Assembly (NCBI GenBank): GCA_946415785.1
Contig: CAMKTV010000002.1
Location: forward strand, 1 to 64,000
Length of the DNA: 64,000 nt
Direction of reading: 5' to 3'
Source of the DNA: an uncultured Solobacterium sp.
GTDB lineage: Bacteria; Bacillota_I; Bacilli_A; Erysipelotrichales; Erysipelotrichaceae
The notes beneath the pieces were generated by a model. That model was not told where the DNA came from, ran no database searches, and saw nothing but the letters and a program-made list of their open reading frames with translations. Made by a program: the position numbers and the translations under genes. Position 1 is the stretch's first letter, and every line of letters begins with the position of its first letter. Shown piece after piece: positions 34,403 to 44,215 of the stretch.

Positions 34403-36589
34403 TTATTCCTCCATTTCGTAATGATAGCTGCCTTTTTCTACTTCATAATGTTTTCCATTTGGAAGCACAACCATAGCTGGCATTTCGGTTTCAATATCAA
34501 ACATAATTTTTTTATCAACATATTTCCAAGCAGATTTTATTTTGCCTGAAACCGATTCATAACTACCAGAAACTTCTTTTAATCTTGCGTCAACACATGG
34601 TTTAATCAATACTTTTTTAAAGCCGTTTTCTAACTCTTTTATTCCAAGAATGTAACGATAATAAAATTCTCCAACACTGCCAAAGGCATAATGATTAAAG
34701 CTAACCATATTGTCGCCCCCACTTTTTTCTTCATTAACGCTGCCATCTTCTTTTAAGCCATCCCATCTTTCCCAAATAGAAGTCGCTCCCTTTTTGATTG
34801 TATACATCCAACCAGGATAGTTTTCATTTAAAAGTAAATCAAAAGCCAACTTACTGTCACCATTATCACAAAGCATTGGTAAAAGATGTTCAGTCGCAAA
34901 GAATCCTGTTCCAATTCCTTCATTCTTTATTTTTTTAACTAAGTTCTTATAAAGTTCTTTCCAAATAGGTTCATCCTTTTCAATTACATATGCCAAAGCC
35001 ATGACATAAGCTCCTTGATAGTCATCTTTCATTTTTCCTTGTTTAGAAATATAAGTCGAAATATATGCTTTCTTGATCTTATTTAATGCTTCAATATATT
35101 CTTTATGTTTCTTTGTATCGCCATACTTTTCTGTATATTTAATCATTATTTTTAAATCATTGATAATGAATGAATTTGATACAGGGCCATGATGCATAGC
35201 CATAAATTTCATATCTTTTCCTGGAGAAAGCCAATCACCTAAGTTAGGCATCTTCGATAAGTGAAAGATACCTGTCATTTTAATTTCACAATCCATCAAC
35301 TTCTTCATCGATTCATATTGTTCACTAATGAAATCTTCTTGATTATAATGACGGTACAATTTGTCAGGAACAATGATATTACAACTACTCCATCCAAGCA
35401 TTGTTAAAAAGCCGATGCCGCCTTGTCCCTTAGCAGGAACGGTTGATGGCACATAAGCTTCTTTATTATCTTTTTGGGTGTAACGAATATCCTTTAAAAA
35501 CTTCTTCCAAAAATCCCGAACATCATAATTGTACATAGCTGTATGGGCAAATACTTGGCCATCGCCAGTGTAACCCATTCTTTCATCTCTTTGTGGACAA
35601 TCAGTAGGTACTTCTACATAGTTAGAACGCATACTCCATAGTTGATTATTAAATAATCTATCAACCATTTTATTTTCTGAATAAAAATGGCCTGTTTGTT
35701 CCATTGAACTATAGATCGCAAAAGCTTTTAGTAAACCCTCTTTATAAGAAACCCCTGACAATTCTATATATCTAAAGCCCATATAAGTAAATTTTGGACG
35801 ATATATTTTATCATCTGTCTTAGTATAGACAATTTCTGCCTTAGCTTTTCTAAGATTAGCTGTATAAAGACTTCCGTCATTGTTTAAAAGTTCGCCATGT
35901 CTTATTTTTAATTTTTCACCATCCATATATTTTGGATTTATTTCAATAAAGCCTGCGAAATTTTGTCCAAAGTCAATTATTGTCACATCGTCTTTTTCAA
36001 TAACCTCTTTAATACTAATTTCTTCATGTGCTTGAACATGAATGATTGCTGGTTCTATTTTTTCAGGAATTTTACCGATAAATGGAATTGGCTTATATAT
36101 TGTTTCTTTATTACCACTTCCATCATATATTTCCCCATCATATAAACCTGCATAAATATAAGGTGAGAAAATAGCCTTCACATCTTCATCATCAGAATAA
36201 TAGAAACGTTTTTGCGAATCATTATCAATCTCTAATATCCAAGATACTGCTGGCCTTTCTCCATATATTTGAATGTTGTTTTCAAATGTGAATCTTCCAC
36301 AGTACCAGCCTTGAGCTAATTCTATTTTTAAAACACTGCCTTCTTTCAAAAATGAAGTAACATCATAAGAATCATATTGTAGATGTAAAGGATAATATGT
36401 AAAACCTGGTTTAAATAAATCTTTTGTGATTTCTTTGTCATCAATTAAAACATCATAAATGCCTAAAGCTGTAATATATAAACTAGCTTTCTTTATTTCT
36501 TTTTCATTAATGATTTGTTGAAAGACTTCTACAGCGCCTTCTTTATAAGGCCTTTCTGTAGTTATAAAGTGTTTTCTTAATTCTTCCAT
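34403..36589 (-). CDS. GH78 alpha-L-rhamnosidase
   Basis: The 728-residue enzyme carries N-terminal beta domains (LYITALGIYDVLIDDKEI, LAQGWYCGRF) and a C-terminal (alpha/alpha)6 barrel with the GH78 hallmark CPQRDERMGYTGDGQVFA (general acid region), a WRERWDG-like SIWERWDG and the late FNHYAFGSVGEFYY. It hydrolyses terminal alpha-L-rhamnose. It has no signal peptide, so it works on imported rhamnosides, such as plant glycosides or rhamnogalacturonan pieces. It overlaps the epimerase gene by one base and precedes GH43 directly. Confidence 0.93.
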   Translation of the reverse strand: MEELRKHFITTERPYKEGAVEVFQQIINEKEIKKASLYITALGIYDVLIDDKEITKDLFKPGFTYYPLHLQYDSYDVTSFLKEGSVLKIELAQGWYCGRFTFENNIQIYGERPAVSWILEIDNDSQKRFYYSDDEDVKAIFSPYIYAGLYDGEIYDGSGNKETIYKPIPFIGKIPEKIEPAIIHVQAHEEISIKEVIEKDDVTIIDFGQNFAGFIEINPKYMDGEKLKIRHGELLNNDGSLYTANLRKAKAEIVYTKTDDKIYRPKFTYMGFRYIELSGVSYKEGLLKAFAIYSSMEQTGHFYSENKMVDRLFNNQLWSMRSNYVEVPTDCPQRDERMGYTGDGQVFAHTAMYNYDVRDFWKKFLKDIRYTQKDNKEAYVPSTVPAKGQGGIGFLTMLGWSSCNIIVPDKLYRHYNQEDFISEQYESMKKLMDCEIKMTGIFHLSKMPNLGDWLSPGKDMKFMAMHHGPVSNSFIINDLKIMIKYTEKYGDTKKHKEYIEALNKIKKAYISTYISKQGKMKDDYQGAYVMALAYVIEKDEPIWKELYKNLVKKIKNEGIGTGFFATEHLLPMLCDNGDSKLAFDLLLNENYPGWMYTIKKGATSIWERWDGLKEDGSVNEEKSGGDNMVSFNHYAFGSVGEFYYRYILGIKELENGFKKVLIKPCVDARLKEVSGSYESVSGKIKSAWKYVDKKIMFDIETEMPAMVVLPNGKHYEVEKGSYHYEMEE

Positions 36590-37440
36590 TATTTTTCTCC
36601 AAAGTTGTTTAATAAGTACTTACCGCTTATCTTCAAACTATCTAATGGTGAACCATTTATAAAGTTGCGATGTGTTTCTAAAATTATCGCATCAATATAA
36701 TCTTTTGAAATATCATAGATACCATTTAAATCCATGTTGCCTGTACCAAGTTCTACCGAATCTGATTTTACAATAGGAGTAATCGATGTTTTTTCTAATC
36801 TTGTTCCTCTATCTGTAATATGCCATAACTTAAGTCTTTTATTTAATGTCTTAATTATTTTTTTAACATCAGCTCCAGCTTCGCTAAACCAATATGTATC
36901 TAATTCAAAATTCACATTTTCTGAACTTGTTTCATTGACAAGAATGTCATAAGCTCTATTAATTTCATCGACTTTTAATAGTTCTATATTGTGATTGTGA
37001 TATAGAAGTTTAAACCCATCTTTTCTTAATCTTTCGCCTACGACATTGAGTCTTTGTGCAAGTTTTTTAATTTCATTTAAATCTTGATAGTTAAAGCGAT
37101 ACATTCCAGTAATAACGATATAACTGGTATTAAAATCTTTGGCATCTTTAATAACACCTTCATAATCGTTTTCTAAAGAGCCAAGATCAGTATGTAAAGA
37201 AATGACATCAAGTCCTTCTTCTTTGATTAATTTAGACCAGTTATATTTGCCCGCATTGCCACTTGGCATGCCAGCTAGCTTTGTCAAAGCCCTTACCAAA
37301 AATGAAGTTGGATGAATCATATAACGATTCATTTCTAAACCACTATATCCGCTTCTTTTAATCTCTTTTAATAATTCTTTAACTTTCTCTTCACTTGTAC
37401 ATAAAGAGCCTAACATCATTTGTTGAACATAATATTTCAT
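36589..37440 (-). CDS. sugar phosphate isomerase/epimerase (AP endonuclease-2 fold)
   Basis: The 283-residue TIM barrel belongs to the xylose-isomerase-like family: the N-terminal EIKRSGYSGLEMNRY, the strand DVISLHTDLGSL, LLYHNHNIELLKV with the metal histidine, FELDTYWFSEAGAD and LWHITDRGTR. The family interconverts keto- and aldo-sugars or acts on inositols. It lies between GH2 and GH78 in the operon, so it probably processes a released sugar. The exact reaction is unknown. Confidence 0.8.
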   Translation of the reverse strand: MKYYVQQMMLGSLCTSEEKVKELLKEIKRSGYSGLEMNRYMIHPTSFLVRALTKLAGMPSGNAGKYNWSKLIKEEGLDVISLHTDLGSLENDYEGVIKDAKDFNTSYIVITGMYRFNYQDLNEIKKLAQRLNVVGERLRKDGFKLLYHNHNIELLKVDEINRAYDILVNETSSENVNFELDTYWFSEAGADVKKIIKTLNKRLKLWHITDRGTRLEKTSITPIVKSDSVELGTGNMDLNGIYDISKDYIDAIILETHRNFINGSPLDSLKISGKYLLNNFGEK

Positions 37441-37454
37441 GCTTCACCTATTGA

Positions 37455-39650
37455 CTATTGTTTTTTAAAACCTTGTAGAATTCTATTCAATTGTTGAATA
37501 GTTTCAAGTTTAACATCTCCTGCTTGTTTAAGAAGAGAAATTAATTTCATTCTTGACATCATCTGTTTTAAAGCAGGATTGTCTTTTACAGAATCAGCTA
37601 CATCTCCTCTTGAAGAAGACATCTTAGCCATCATTTGTTCAATTACTTTACCAGCTTGGGGGTGAGCCATGATTTCTCCTAAAGTGTCATTAACAGAAAA
37701 TGCCTCAGGATTTAATTCTTCTTTATCAAACCAGTTAGTTACTTGTGATCCTTCTTTGTTCAATACATAGTTTAAATCAGGTTTATCAACATAATTGATT
37801 TCCATATTGTCTTCTAAGTTGGAAGAAATAGCTTTTACTTTAATCTTTCCATTTAATGGAACATTAAAATTAAAAACATATTGTCCTTTTTTTGTTTCAA
37901 ATAATGAATCATTTATATATAAAGATACTTCATTTAAATTAGAATAAACTTTTATATTTGTTTCTTTTTCATTTCTATTTATATACCTGCGACCTGCGAT
38001 ATAAATGAAAGGTTCTTTTGACCAATGTGCCTTATATAAATAGAAAGCATCTTTCTTGGTTTTTCGATCAATTGTTACTAGACCTTTTTGGTTTTGACCA
38101 CGTTTTCCACCTTCATCTCGACCATCAGCCGCAAAATCAAACATATTCCAAACATAACTACACCATAACCAAGGTCTTTCTTCAATCATTTTTAAAAGAT
38201 GTTCATGGTATAAACATTGGTAAGTTTCGCTATAATCTCCTCTTTCAGGATGACTGTTATGAAAACTAGGGTTTGTATCAGCTCCATATTCAGAGAAACC
38301 AATAGGCATGTTTGGATACTTTTTGTGCCATTCATCAAAGAACTCATCGTTTTGTTCAAGCTCGCCTAAATACCACCCAAAATACAAATTATATGCATTT
38401 ACATCTGGTATTTGTAAAATAGGTGAATTTGTTTCCAACATAAACACATTAGCCATTGTTGTTTTACGAGTATGATCAAGTTTATGAGCTAAATCATTTA
38501 ATAAACGATGATTTTCAAGTAAATCTTCATCAACTGCTGAAGCGGCTGTAATCTCATTAGATAAGCCCCACACAACAATTGAAGGGTGGTTATAATTTTG
38601 AATTATTAATTCTTTCATTTGTGAAAGGGTGTTTTCTCTTCCATCTTTCATATGCATAGTGATATATGGTATCTCTGCCCAAGCAATTATTCCATATTTA
38701 TCACAAAGATCATAGAAATAATCAGCGTGTTGATAATGAGCTAAACGAATAGAGTTAGCACCAATTTCTCTAATTAATGCCATGTCCTCTTCATGCATTT
38801 CATTAGTTAAGGCATTGCCAGCACCGATTCTATCTTGATGTCTTGAAACTCCACGCAAAGGATATTCTTTACCATTTAAGATAAATCCTTTTTGACTATC
38901 AATTTCAAATGATCTACAGCCATAATTGATTGTTAGACTATCTTCGTTGGTAGATGCTTTTAAATTATAAAGATAAGGATCTTCTATTCCATTCCATAGA
39001 TGAACATTATTGATGATAAATTCACACTTTGCATAACCATCAGTTGACATCACTGTTTTTGATTGTCCAGCGGTTTCAAATAAAACAGTAGTGTCTTGTC
39101 CTTCTAGCCATGCTTCAACAGTTACATTAGCAACACTATTATTAATAACTGGTGTAATCTTGATACCATTTCCTCCATAATGCCCTAACGCAAAATGTGT
39201 TTTAGGAACAATTATTAAATTAACATCACGATATAATCCACCATAAAAAGTAAAATCAGCACTTTGTGGATATACATTGTTTTTATTATTATCAACCAAA
39301 ACAACTAATTTATCGTTCCCTGTTAACTTAGATGTTAAATTAGTTCTAAATGTTGAATATCCACCATGATGCTTTATTAATAACTCACCATTAAGAAAAA
39401 CGCATGCGGACATTGCAGCACCCTTAAATTCTAGCCACACTTCTTCATTTTCATTAACATCTAAAGAAGACAATTCTTTAATATATGCACATGTTCCTCT
39501 AAAATAGTCGTTACCACCATCTATGCCATCTACATTATTCCAAGTGTGTGGTAAATTAATTTTTGTTTCAAAAGATTCATCTAAAGAGCTTATATCTCTA
39601 ACATCTTTAATAAAGTCCCAATCTTTATTAATATTTATTTGTTTTCTCAT
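37455..39650 (-). CDS. glycoside hydrolase family 2 (beta-galactosidase or beta-glucuronidase type)
   Basis: The track begins with a TTG at 39662, but GGGGGTG is spaced for the ATG at 39650 (MRKQININ), giving 731 residues. The order is sugar-binding jelly roll (LPHTWNNVDGIDGGNDYFRG), immunoglobulin-like domain, TIM barrel with the acid/base Glu in VVWGLSNEIT and the nucleophile in GFSEYGADTN, then a C-terminal beta domain. A final 90-residue helical segment (NDTLGEIMAHPQAGKVIEQM...) is not part of the GH2 core. No signal peptide is present. Being next to hexuronate genes, glucuronidase activity is plausible but unproven. Confidence 0.9.
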   Translation of the reverse strand: MRKQININKDWDFIKDVRDISSLDESFETKINLPHTWNNVDGIDGGNDYFRGTCAYIKELSSLDVNENEEVWLEFKGAAMSACVFLNGELLIKHHGGYSTFRTNLTSKLTGNDKLVVLVDNNKNNVYPQSADFTFYGGLYRDVNLIIVPKTHFALGHYGGNGIKITPVINNSVANVTVEAWLEGQDTTVLFETAGQSKTVMSTDGYAKCEFIINNVHLWNGIEDPYLYNLKASTNEDSLTINYGCRSFEIDSQKGFILNGKEYPLRGVSRHQDRIGAGNALTNEMHEEDMALIREIGANSIRLAHYQHADYFYDLCDKYGIIAWAEIPYITMHMKDGRENTLSQMKELIIQNYNHPSIVVWGLSNEITAASAVDEDLLENHRLLNDLAHKLDHTRKTTMANVFMLETNSPILQIPDVNAYNLYFGWYLGELEQNDEFFDEWHKKYPNMPIGFSEYGADTNPSFHNSHPERGDYSETYQCLYHEHLLKMIEERPWLWCSYVWNMFDFAADGRDEGGKRGQNQKGLVTIDRKTKKDAFYLYKAHWSKEPFIYIAGRRYINRNEKETNIKVYSNLNEVSLYINDSLFETKKGQYVFNFNVPLNGKIKVKAISSNLEDNMEINYVDKPDLNYVLNKEGSQVTNWFDKEELNPEAFSVNDTLGEIMAHPQAGKVIEQMMAKMSSSRGDVADSVKDNPALKQMMSRMKLISLLKQAGDVKLETIQQLNRILQGFKKQ

Positions 39651-39663
39651 ATGCACCCCCAAA

Positions 39664-39693
39664 ATGACAAGAGGTTTTTAAACCTCTTGTCAT
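39664..39693 (-). terminator. hairpin between transporter and GH2 genes
   Basis: The perfect 14-bp stem ATGACAAGAGGTTT/AAACCTCTTGTCAT has a two-base loop and a short T-rich end on the minus strand (TTTTG). It could give partial termination or protect the transporter message. Confidence 0.7.
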
Positions 39694-39697
39694 AATT

Positions 39698-41149
39698 TTA
39701 TTCTTGTTCTTGTAATTCTTTTTTCTTTTCAGCTATTCTTGATTGAACGTTTGCCATTTCATCTTTTGTAAGATTACATCTTCTCATTGCCAATAGTGTA
39801 CAAATCCATCCAATAATCGCAAGTCCATATCTTAGGAACATTGTCATCCAGAATACTCCTGTTGTTGCAGGATCTGTTGGCTGAGGCAACGATAATGTAT
39901 AGCCAATAAGTGCAACACCTGCAGTAGCTACAGCTGCTGAGAAAGATGAAACAATCTTATCAATTAAACTATATGTTCCAGTAATAACAGCTGGAATATA
40001 TTTACCGCTTCTATCTAATTCATAGTCAATGATGTCTGCCATGAATGCCGTATTAGCTGTTGTAACGCACATCGCAAATCCATTACAACATAATGTCAAC
40101 AACACAAATAGCACCATTGTGATACCCATTTTAGAAATAGATGCAGGATTAATTATTATAAAGAAGACAATGATGGCAATATTCGCAAAAATACAATTTC
40201 TAGTCCATGTAACTAATGTTTCTTTATTTCCGTGCTTACCAGCATATCTTGCACTAACTACCGCAAAGGCAATTGATGGTAACATACCGATAACACTTAA
40301 TATTGTTCCAAGTCCCATATTGCCAATCAAAATACCCATCAACATTGTATTAACGATTGATTGTGATTGTGTTTGTTGAGCAATCTTATCAGTTGCTGCC
40401 GAAATAATATATGATTGAAGAGGCTTGTTTTCTTTTAATACTTCAACCATGTCTTTCATTTTTAATTTTTCATGAGTCTTAGTAGTTCCTCTGAAGTTTT
40501 CAGGCTTATCATATTGAGAAACGCCTACACATACCATGATTACACCAAATAAAGATGTTGCAACACATACATATGCAGCAATATTCAAGAATTCTTGATT
40601 ATATGTACCACCAAATTTAGGAAGCAACATAACTGTTAAAACGATATTTAATATCATTGGAACTAAATAGTTGAATACTGTAAACCAAACACCAACTGTA
40701 GGACGTTGTTTAGGATCGTTTGTCATTAAAGCTGGGATTGTCTGAGCTGTCATATTAACAATTGTGTAACCTATTACATATACCATATATAAGGCAATAA
40801 ATATTGCGATTCCAAAGCCCTTACTAGATGCCCACGCAAACATCGCTAATAGACCAATTGACTGTATTAACCAACCACCAATCATTAATGGCCTTACTTT
40901 GCCCCATTTAGTATTAACTCTATCATAAATGAAAGCTAAGATTGGATCGGTAATCGCATCAAAAATACGAGTGAATGTTAATAATCCGCCTACAACTAAA
41001 GTTGATATTCCATAACCAACATTTGCCGAATAAGTTGCTAAACCAATTAAGGTATAAACAGCCATTCCGTTAAAACCATTACATGCAGCTAATATTATCT
41101 GCCATGTTTTAGCACGACGATATGCTACATTCCCTACATTATTATCCAT
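39698..41149 (-). CDS. GPH-family (MelB-like) sugar symporter
   Basis: The 483-residue protein has twelve predicted helices. Its glycoside-pentoside-hexuronide signature lies in the first third (FTRIFDAITDPILAFIYDRV, then WGKVRPLMIGG). These carriers take up glycosides or hexuronides with H+ or Na+. It is the first gene of the glycoside operon, so it should import the oligosaccharide that the GH2, GH78, GH43 and GH1 enzymes cut. GGAGAA precedes the ATG. A perfect 18-bp CRE-like palindrome lies 33 bp upstream. Confidence 0.9.
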   Translation of the reverse strand: MDNNVGNVAYRRAKTWQIILAACNGFNGMAVYTLIGLATYSANVGYGISTLVVGGLLTFTRIFDAITDPILAFIYDRVNTKWGKVRPLMIGGWLIQSIGLLAMFAWASSKGFGIAIFIALYMVYVIGYTIVNMTAQTIPALMTNDPKQRPTVGVWFTVFNYLVPMILNIVLTVMLLPKFGGTYNQEFLNIAAYVCVATSLFGVIMVCVGVSQYDKPENFRGTTKTHEKLKMKDMVEVLKENKPLQSYIISAATDKIAQQTQSQSIVNTMLMGILIGNMGLGTILSVIGMLPSIAFAVVSARYAGKHGNKETLVTWTRNCIFANIAIIVFFIIINPASISKMGITMVLFVLLTLCCNGFAMCVTTANTAFMADIIDYELDRSGKYIPAVITGTYSLIDKIVSSFSAAVATAGVALIGYTLSLPQPTDPATTGVFWMTMFLRYGLAIIGWICTLLAMRRCNLTKDEMANVQSRIAEKKKELQEQE

Positions 41150-41181
41150 GTTAATTCTCCTTTGTATATTTATACTATATA

Positions 41182-41199
41182 AAAGAAAGCGCTTTCTTT
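41182..41199. promoter_or_regulatory. CRE-like palindrome between MFS and AraC genes
   Basis: AAAGAAAGCGCTTTCTTT is a perfect 18-bp palindrome with the GAAAGCGCTTTC core of CcpA sites. It lies in the divergent gap, just upstream of a TATAAT box (41204-41209) for the AraC gene and close to the transporter start, so one site can control both directions. Confidence 0.8.
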
Positions 41200-41212
41200 G
41201 TGTTATAATTTT

Positions 41213-41230
41213 AATGAATTTGTATTCATT
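41213..41230. promoter_or_regulatory. possible AraC operator
   Basis: The inverted repeat AATGAAT-TTGT-ATTCATT lies 37 bp before the AraC ATG, beside its TATAAT. It could be a binding site of the divergent AraC protein; the evidence is only symmetry and position. Confidence 0.4.
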
Positions 41231-41266
41231 TTAATGATTATTAATAAATAACTTAGAAGAGGCAAT

Positions 41267-42472
41267 ATGAACACTGATGAAAAAATCCAATTATTTTCTG
41301 AAATATTAAATTTCTCTCATCCTGTAAATATATGGAAATATGATGCAAATTTAAATCCTCTAAGAAATAAACGTTTAAATAACGGCAATGTTGGTGATTT
41401 GAAATTCATGCAAATCGAAGATACAATATTCGAAAATATCAACAATAATGGAAAATATCCTTTTTTCATTGAAAACAAATCAGGTTTAATCTTTATTGTT
41501 GCTTATGAATATGTGCATGATCCTTTACACGTTTATGTGTTGGGGCCATCGTTAAGTAGTCTTAATTCTTTATCTATATATCAAACAAGTTTAGATAAAA
41601 TGAATTCTGATAAAACAACTTATACATTACAAGCAATCAACAAAGCGCCAATTATTTCAACAACCAGCCTTATCAGATATGCAACTATTCTTCATTACTT
41701 ATTAAACGACGAAAAAATAGTAGATAATCAAATAATTTATTCCTATGATAAATCAAGTTCCAAAGAAGCGATAAACAATATCTCTGCTAAGCATATGGGC
41801 ATATATGAAGCTGAACAAAACTTTCTTCGCTTGATTAAAGAAGGAAACCCTCAGTATCATAAAGGTCTACAAAAAATGACCAGTTTGAGTAGTGGAATGA
41901 GAGTTGATGAAGGAAGCGGTCTTCAAAATGCCCGCAATAATGTATTTGTCTTGCTGACACTAGTATCAAGAGCGTCAATAGAAGCTGGACTAAGTCCTGA
42001 TGTTTCTTATGATTTAAATGATCATTATGCTAAGCTATTAAACAATTGTCAAAACATCTCAGAAGTCGCAAGAGCATCACAAGAATTATTAGACGATTAT
42101 GTCAAAAGGAATCATGCCCTTCATAATAAAGAAATGTCTATTCCTATAAGATATGCATGTGAACATATTTCGTTGCATATAAATGAAGAATTAAGCATTG
42201 ATGAATTATCACATCGCATTGGTTATACAAATTATTATTTCTCACATAAATTCAAGAAAGAAACTGGAAAAACTGTAGCTCAATATATAAAAGATGCCAA
42301 ACTAGAAGTAGCTAAAACAATGTTGTCATCTTCAAATAAATCAATAAATGATATATACATTGATTTAGGTTTTGGCAGTAGAAATCATTTCTTTACAACA
42401 TTTAAAAAAGCTACTGGATTATCTCCTACACAATATAGAGAAAACATTACAGCTAATAAAAAATCACAATAA
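41267..42472 (+). CDS. AraC-family regulator of the glycoside operon
   Basis: The 401-residue protein has a long N-terminal sensor region (FSHPVNIWKYDANLNPL, FFIENKSGLIFIVAYEYVHDP) unlike the cupin of the other AraC protein, a middle helical part and a C-terminal double helix-turn-helix (LSIDELSHRIGYTNYYFSHKFKKE, IYIDLGFGSRNHFFTTFKKAT). GAAGAGG lies eight bases before the ATG. It is divergent from the GPH transporter and presumably activates that operon in answer to a plant-glycoside sugar. Confidence 0.85.
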   Translation: MNTDEKIQLFSEILNFSHPVNIWKYDANLNPLRNKRLNNGNVGDLKFMQIEDTIFENINNNGKYPFFIENKSGLIFIVAYEYVHDPLHVYVLGPSLSSLNSLSIYQTSLDKMNSDKTTYTLQAINKAPIISTTSLIRYATILHYLLNDEKIVDNQIIYSYDKSSSKEAINNISAKHMGIYEAEQNFLRLIKEGNPQYHKGLQKMTSLSSGMRVDEGSGLQNARNNVFVLLTLVSRASIEAGLSPDVSYDLNDHYAKLLNNCQNISEVARASQELLDDYVKRNHALHNKEMSIPIRYACEHISLHINEELSIDELSHRIGYTNYYFSHKFKKETGKTVAQYIKDAKLEVAKTMLSSSNKSINDIYIDLGFGSRNHFFTTFKKATGLSPTQYRENITANKKSQ

Positions 42473-42518
42473 TACCATTTAATAAGGTTGAACTTTGCCT
42501 GACTTTATCAATTAATTT

Positions 42519-43310
42519 TTATTTAAATAAAATATTATTTACAATACCTTCTAGATATTCTTGTCTGCCACTTCCTGGAAGTTCAGCTTCTTTTAATTGC
42601 GCAGCATAATTTGCAAGTTCTTCTAGGCTTGTCTTATTGTCTCTGATTCTTTCCCCAAGCTCACTATTCCATGAAGAATATTTTTCTTTAACAAATTTAT
42701 CTATTCTTCCATCTTCAATTAGTTCTGCCGCTTTAATCAAACCTAACGCAAAAGTATCCATCCCTAAAATATAAGCATGGAACATGTCTTCATAAGTATA
42801 AGACGGTCTTCTATTTTTAGAATCAAAATTGAAGCCTCCTGTCAAGCCACCATTTTTTAATACTTCATACATACATAAAGTTGCTTCATATACATTAAAT
42901 GGAAATTCATCTGTATCCCATCCTAACAACATGTCTCCTTGGTTAGCATCGATTGATCCTAGCATTCCATTAATTGCGCTAATACGCAAATCGTGTTGGA
43001 AAGTATGTCCTGCTAAAGTTGCATGATTAGCTTCAATGTTTAATTTGAAATCTTTATCTAATCCATATTGTCTTAAGAAAGCAATAGAAGTTGCGGCATC
43101 AAAATCATACTGATGTTTCATTGGCTCTTTTGGTTTTGGCTCAATATAGAAGTCTCCTTTAAATCCAATACTTCTACCATAGTCAACTGCCATGTGCATT
43201 AATTTTGCGATATTCTCTTGCTCAAATTTAACATCAGTATTTAATAGAGTTTCGTATCCTTCTCTTCCACCCCAAAATACATAGCCTCTTCCACCTAGTT
43301 TAACCGTCAT
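42519..43310 (-). pseudogene. xylA: xylose isomerase, N-terminally truncated
   Basis: The 263 residues match the C-terminal three fifths of XylA, starting at [20 protein letters not shown], an internal position of the normal protein of about 435-440 residues. Metal ligands of the second half are kept ([35 protein letters not shown]), but the N-terminal barrel strands with the catalytic His and Asp are missing. The bases before the ATG read KSKVLK, perhaps a last piece of XylA. No strong ribosome binding site is seen. A neighbouring lipoprotein gene now lies 28 bases upstream, so a deletion probably joined them. A monomer of this size is not expected to work. Confidence 0.8.
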
Positions 43311-43338
43311 TTTGAGGACCTTTGATTTGTTTTTTAAT

Positions 43339-43926
43339 TTATTTCACAGTTCTTAACATTACTATATCAGAATGTTCATTTATTTCATCAATGTCCATTC
43401 TTCCAAACAGATACTGTGTTCCATCTTTTAAAATTATTGAATCAATAGTTATCACCATTCCATATAATTTAAATTTAGGATTTTCACCTTCTTCGATTAA
43501 TTCAAATAAATCATATGTATGGTTAGATTCACCTCGATGGTCACTTTCTTCTCTAAAACGTGAATCGATATTCATTAAAACTCTACTTCCATCTTTAAAG
43601 ATAGTAACTAAACAAAGCTCTCTATCTGCATCACCATCTGTTTGCCTGCTTATAAGAGCTTCCCACATTCCGTAAGCATCATTAAATGTTAATGCATCAC
43701 CATCAGTAATATTTAAATCTCTGTCATCAAAGTCTTCAAATTGTAGATTGAAATCAGCTTCTGTGTAGTCTCCTGCATCTGGCTCAACTTGCGGTTGTGG
43801 ATCAGGACCATGTTCGTTTTGTGACTCTGGATTATTCTCTGGCTCAGCTTCATTCCCTTTCCCTCCACAAGCACAAAGACAAAGAGATATAAGAATTATA
43901 AGTATGATCGATAATGTTTTTTTCAT
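43339..43926 (-). CDS. putative acidic lipoprotein
   Basis: The 195-residue protein starts [20 protein letters not shown], a lipoprotein signal, followed by a Glu/Pro/Asn-rich flexible linker (about 22-55). The folded part is acidic and beta-rich with no motif I recognise. GGAGCAATT precedes the ATG. It stands immediately upstream of the truncated xylA, whose missing 5' part may have been lost together with its own terminator. The function is unknown. Confidence 0.75.
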   Translation of the reverse strand: MKKTLSIILIILISLCLCACGGKGNEAEPENNPESQNEHGPDPQPQVEPDAGDYTEADFNLQFEDFDDRDLNITDGDALTFNDAYGMWEALISRQTDGDADRELCLVTIFKDGSRVLMNIDSRFREESDHRGESNHTYDLFELIEEGENPKFKLYGMVITIDSIILKDGTQYLFGRMDIDEINEHSDIVMLRTVK

Positions 43927-44056
43927 AATTGCTCCTTTTGTGGTTACAAATTAATTATATATGTTGTTTTTTGAAAAGAAAAAAGATTCACAATAATTAG
44001 AGAGTCTTTCATCTTCAATATACTTTTTTAACAAGTATCAAATTTGCTTCTAGTGA

Positions 44057-44178
44057 CTATCTTCGCTTAATAAACTTAAGTCCAAATAATAAGGCTAACA
44101 TAAGCAATAGATAAAAGAAATAGATATCTCCCATCTTCTGTGGTAGGGGAGTCTCTTTGTCATATATTGGGGAATGAA
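44057..44178 (-). pseudogene. orphan C-terminus of an LPXTG-like surface protein
   Basis: In the 345-bp gap between two lipoprotein genes the minus strand reads HSPIYDKETPLPQKMGD, then a hydrophobic run (IYFFYLLLMLALLFGL), then KFIKRR and a TAG at 44057. This is the order of a sortase sorting signal, with LPQKMGD in place of LPQTGD: a one-codon insertion or mutation removes the sortase motif. No start codon or upstream coding frame is left; the part before it is the terminator of the lipoprotein gene at 44272. The rest of the gap holds no gene I can see. Confidence 0.6.
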
Positions 44179-44215
44179 AAAGCACACCAGATACTGATTA
44201 AATAGTATCTGGTGT
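44176..44215 (-). terminator. terminator at the end of the tubulin-like operon
   Basis: The perfect 12-bp stem ACACCAGATACT/AGTATCTGGTGT with an eight-base loop is followed on the minus strand by GCTTTTTC, about 55 bases beyond the last lipoprotein gene. On the + strand the T run also gives a terminator. Confidence 0.88.
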
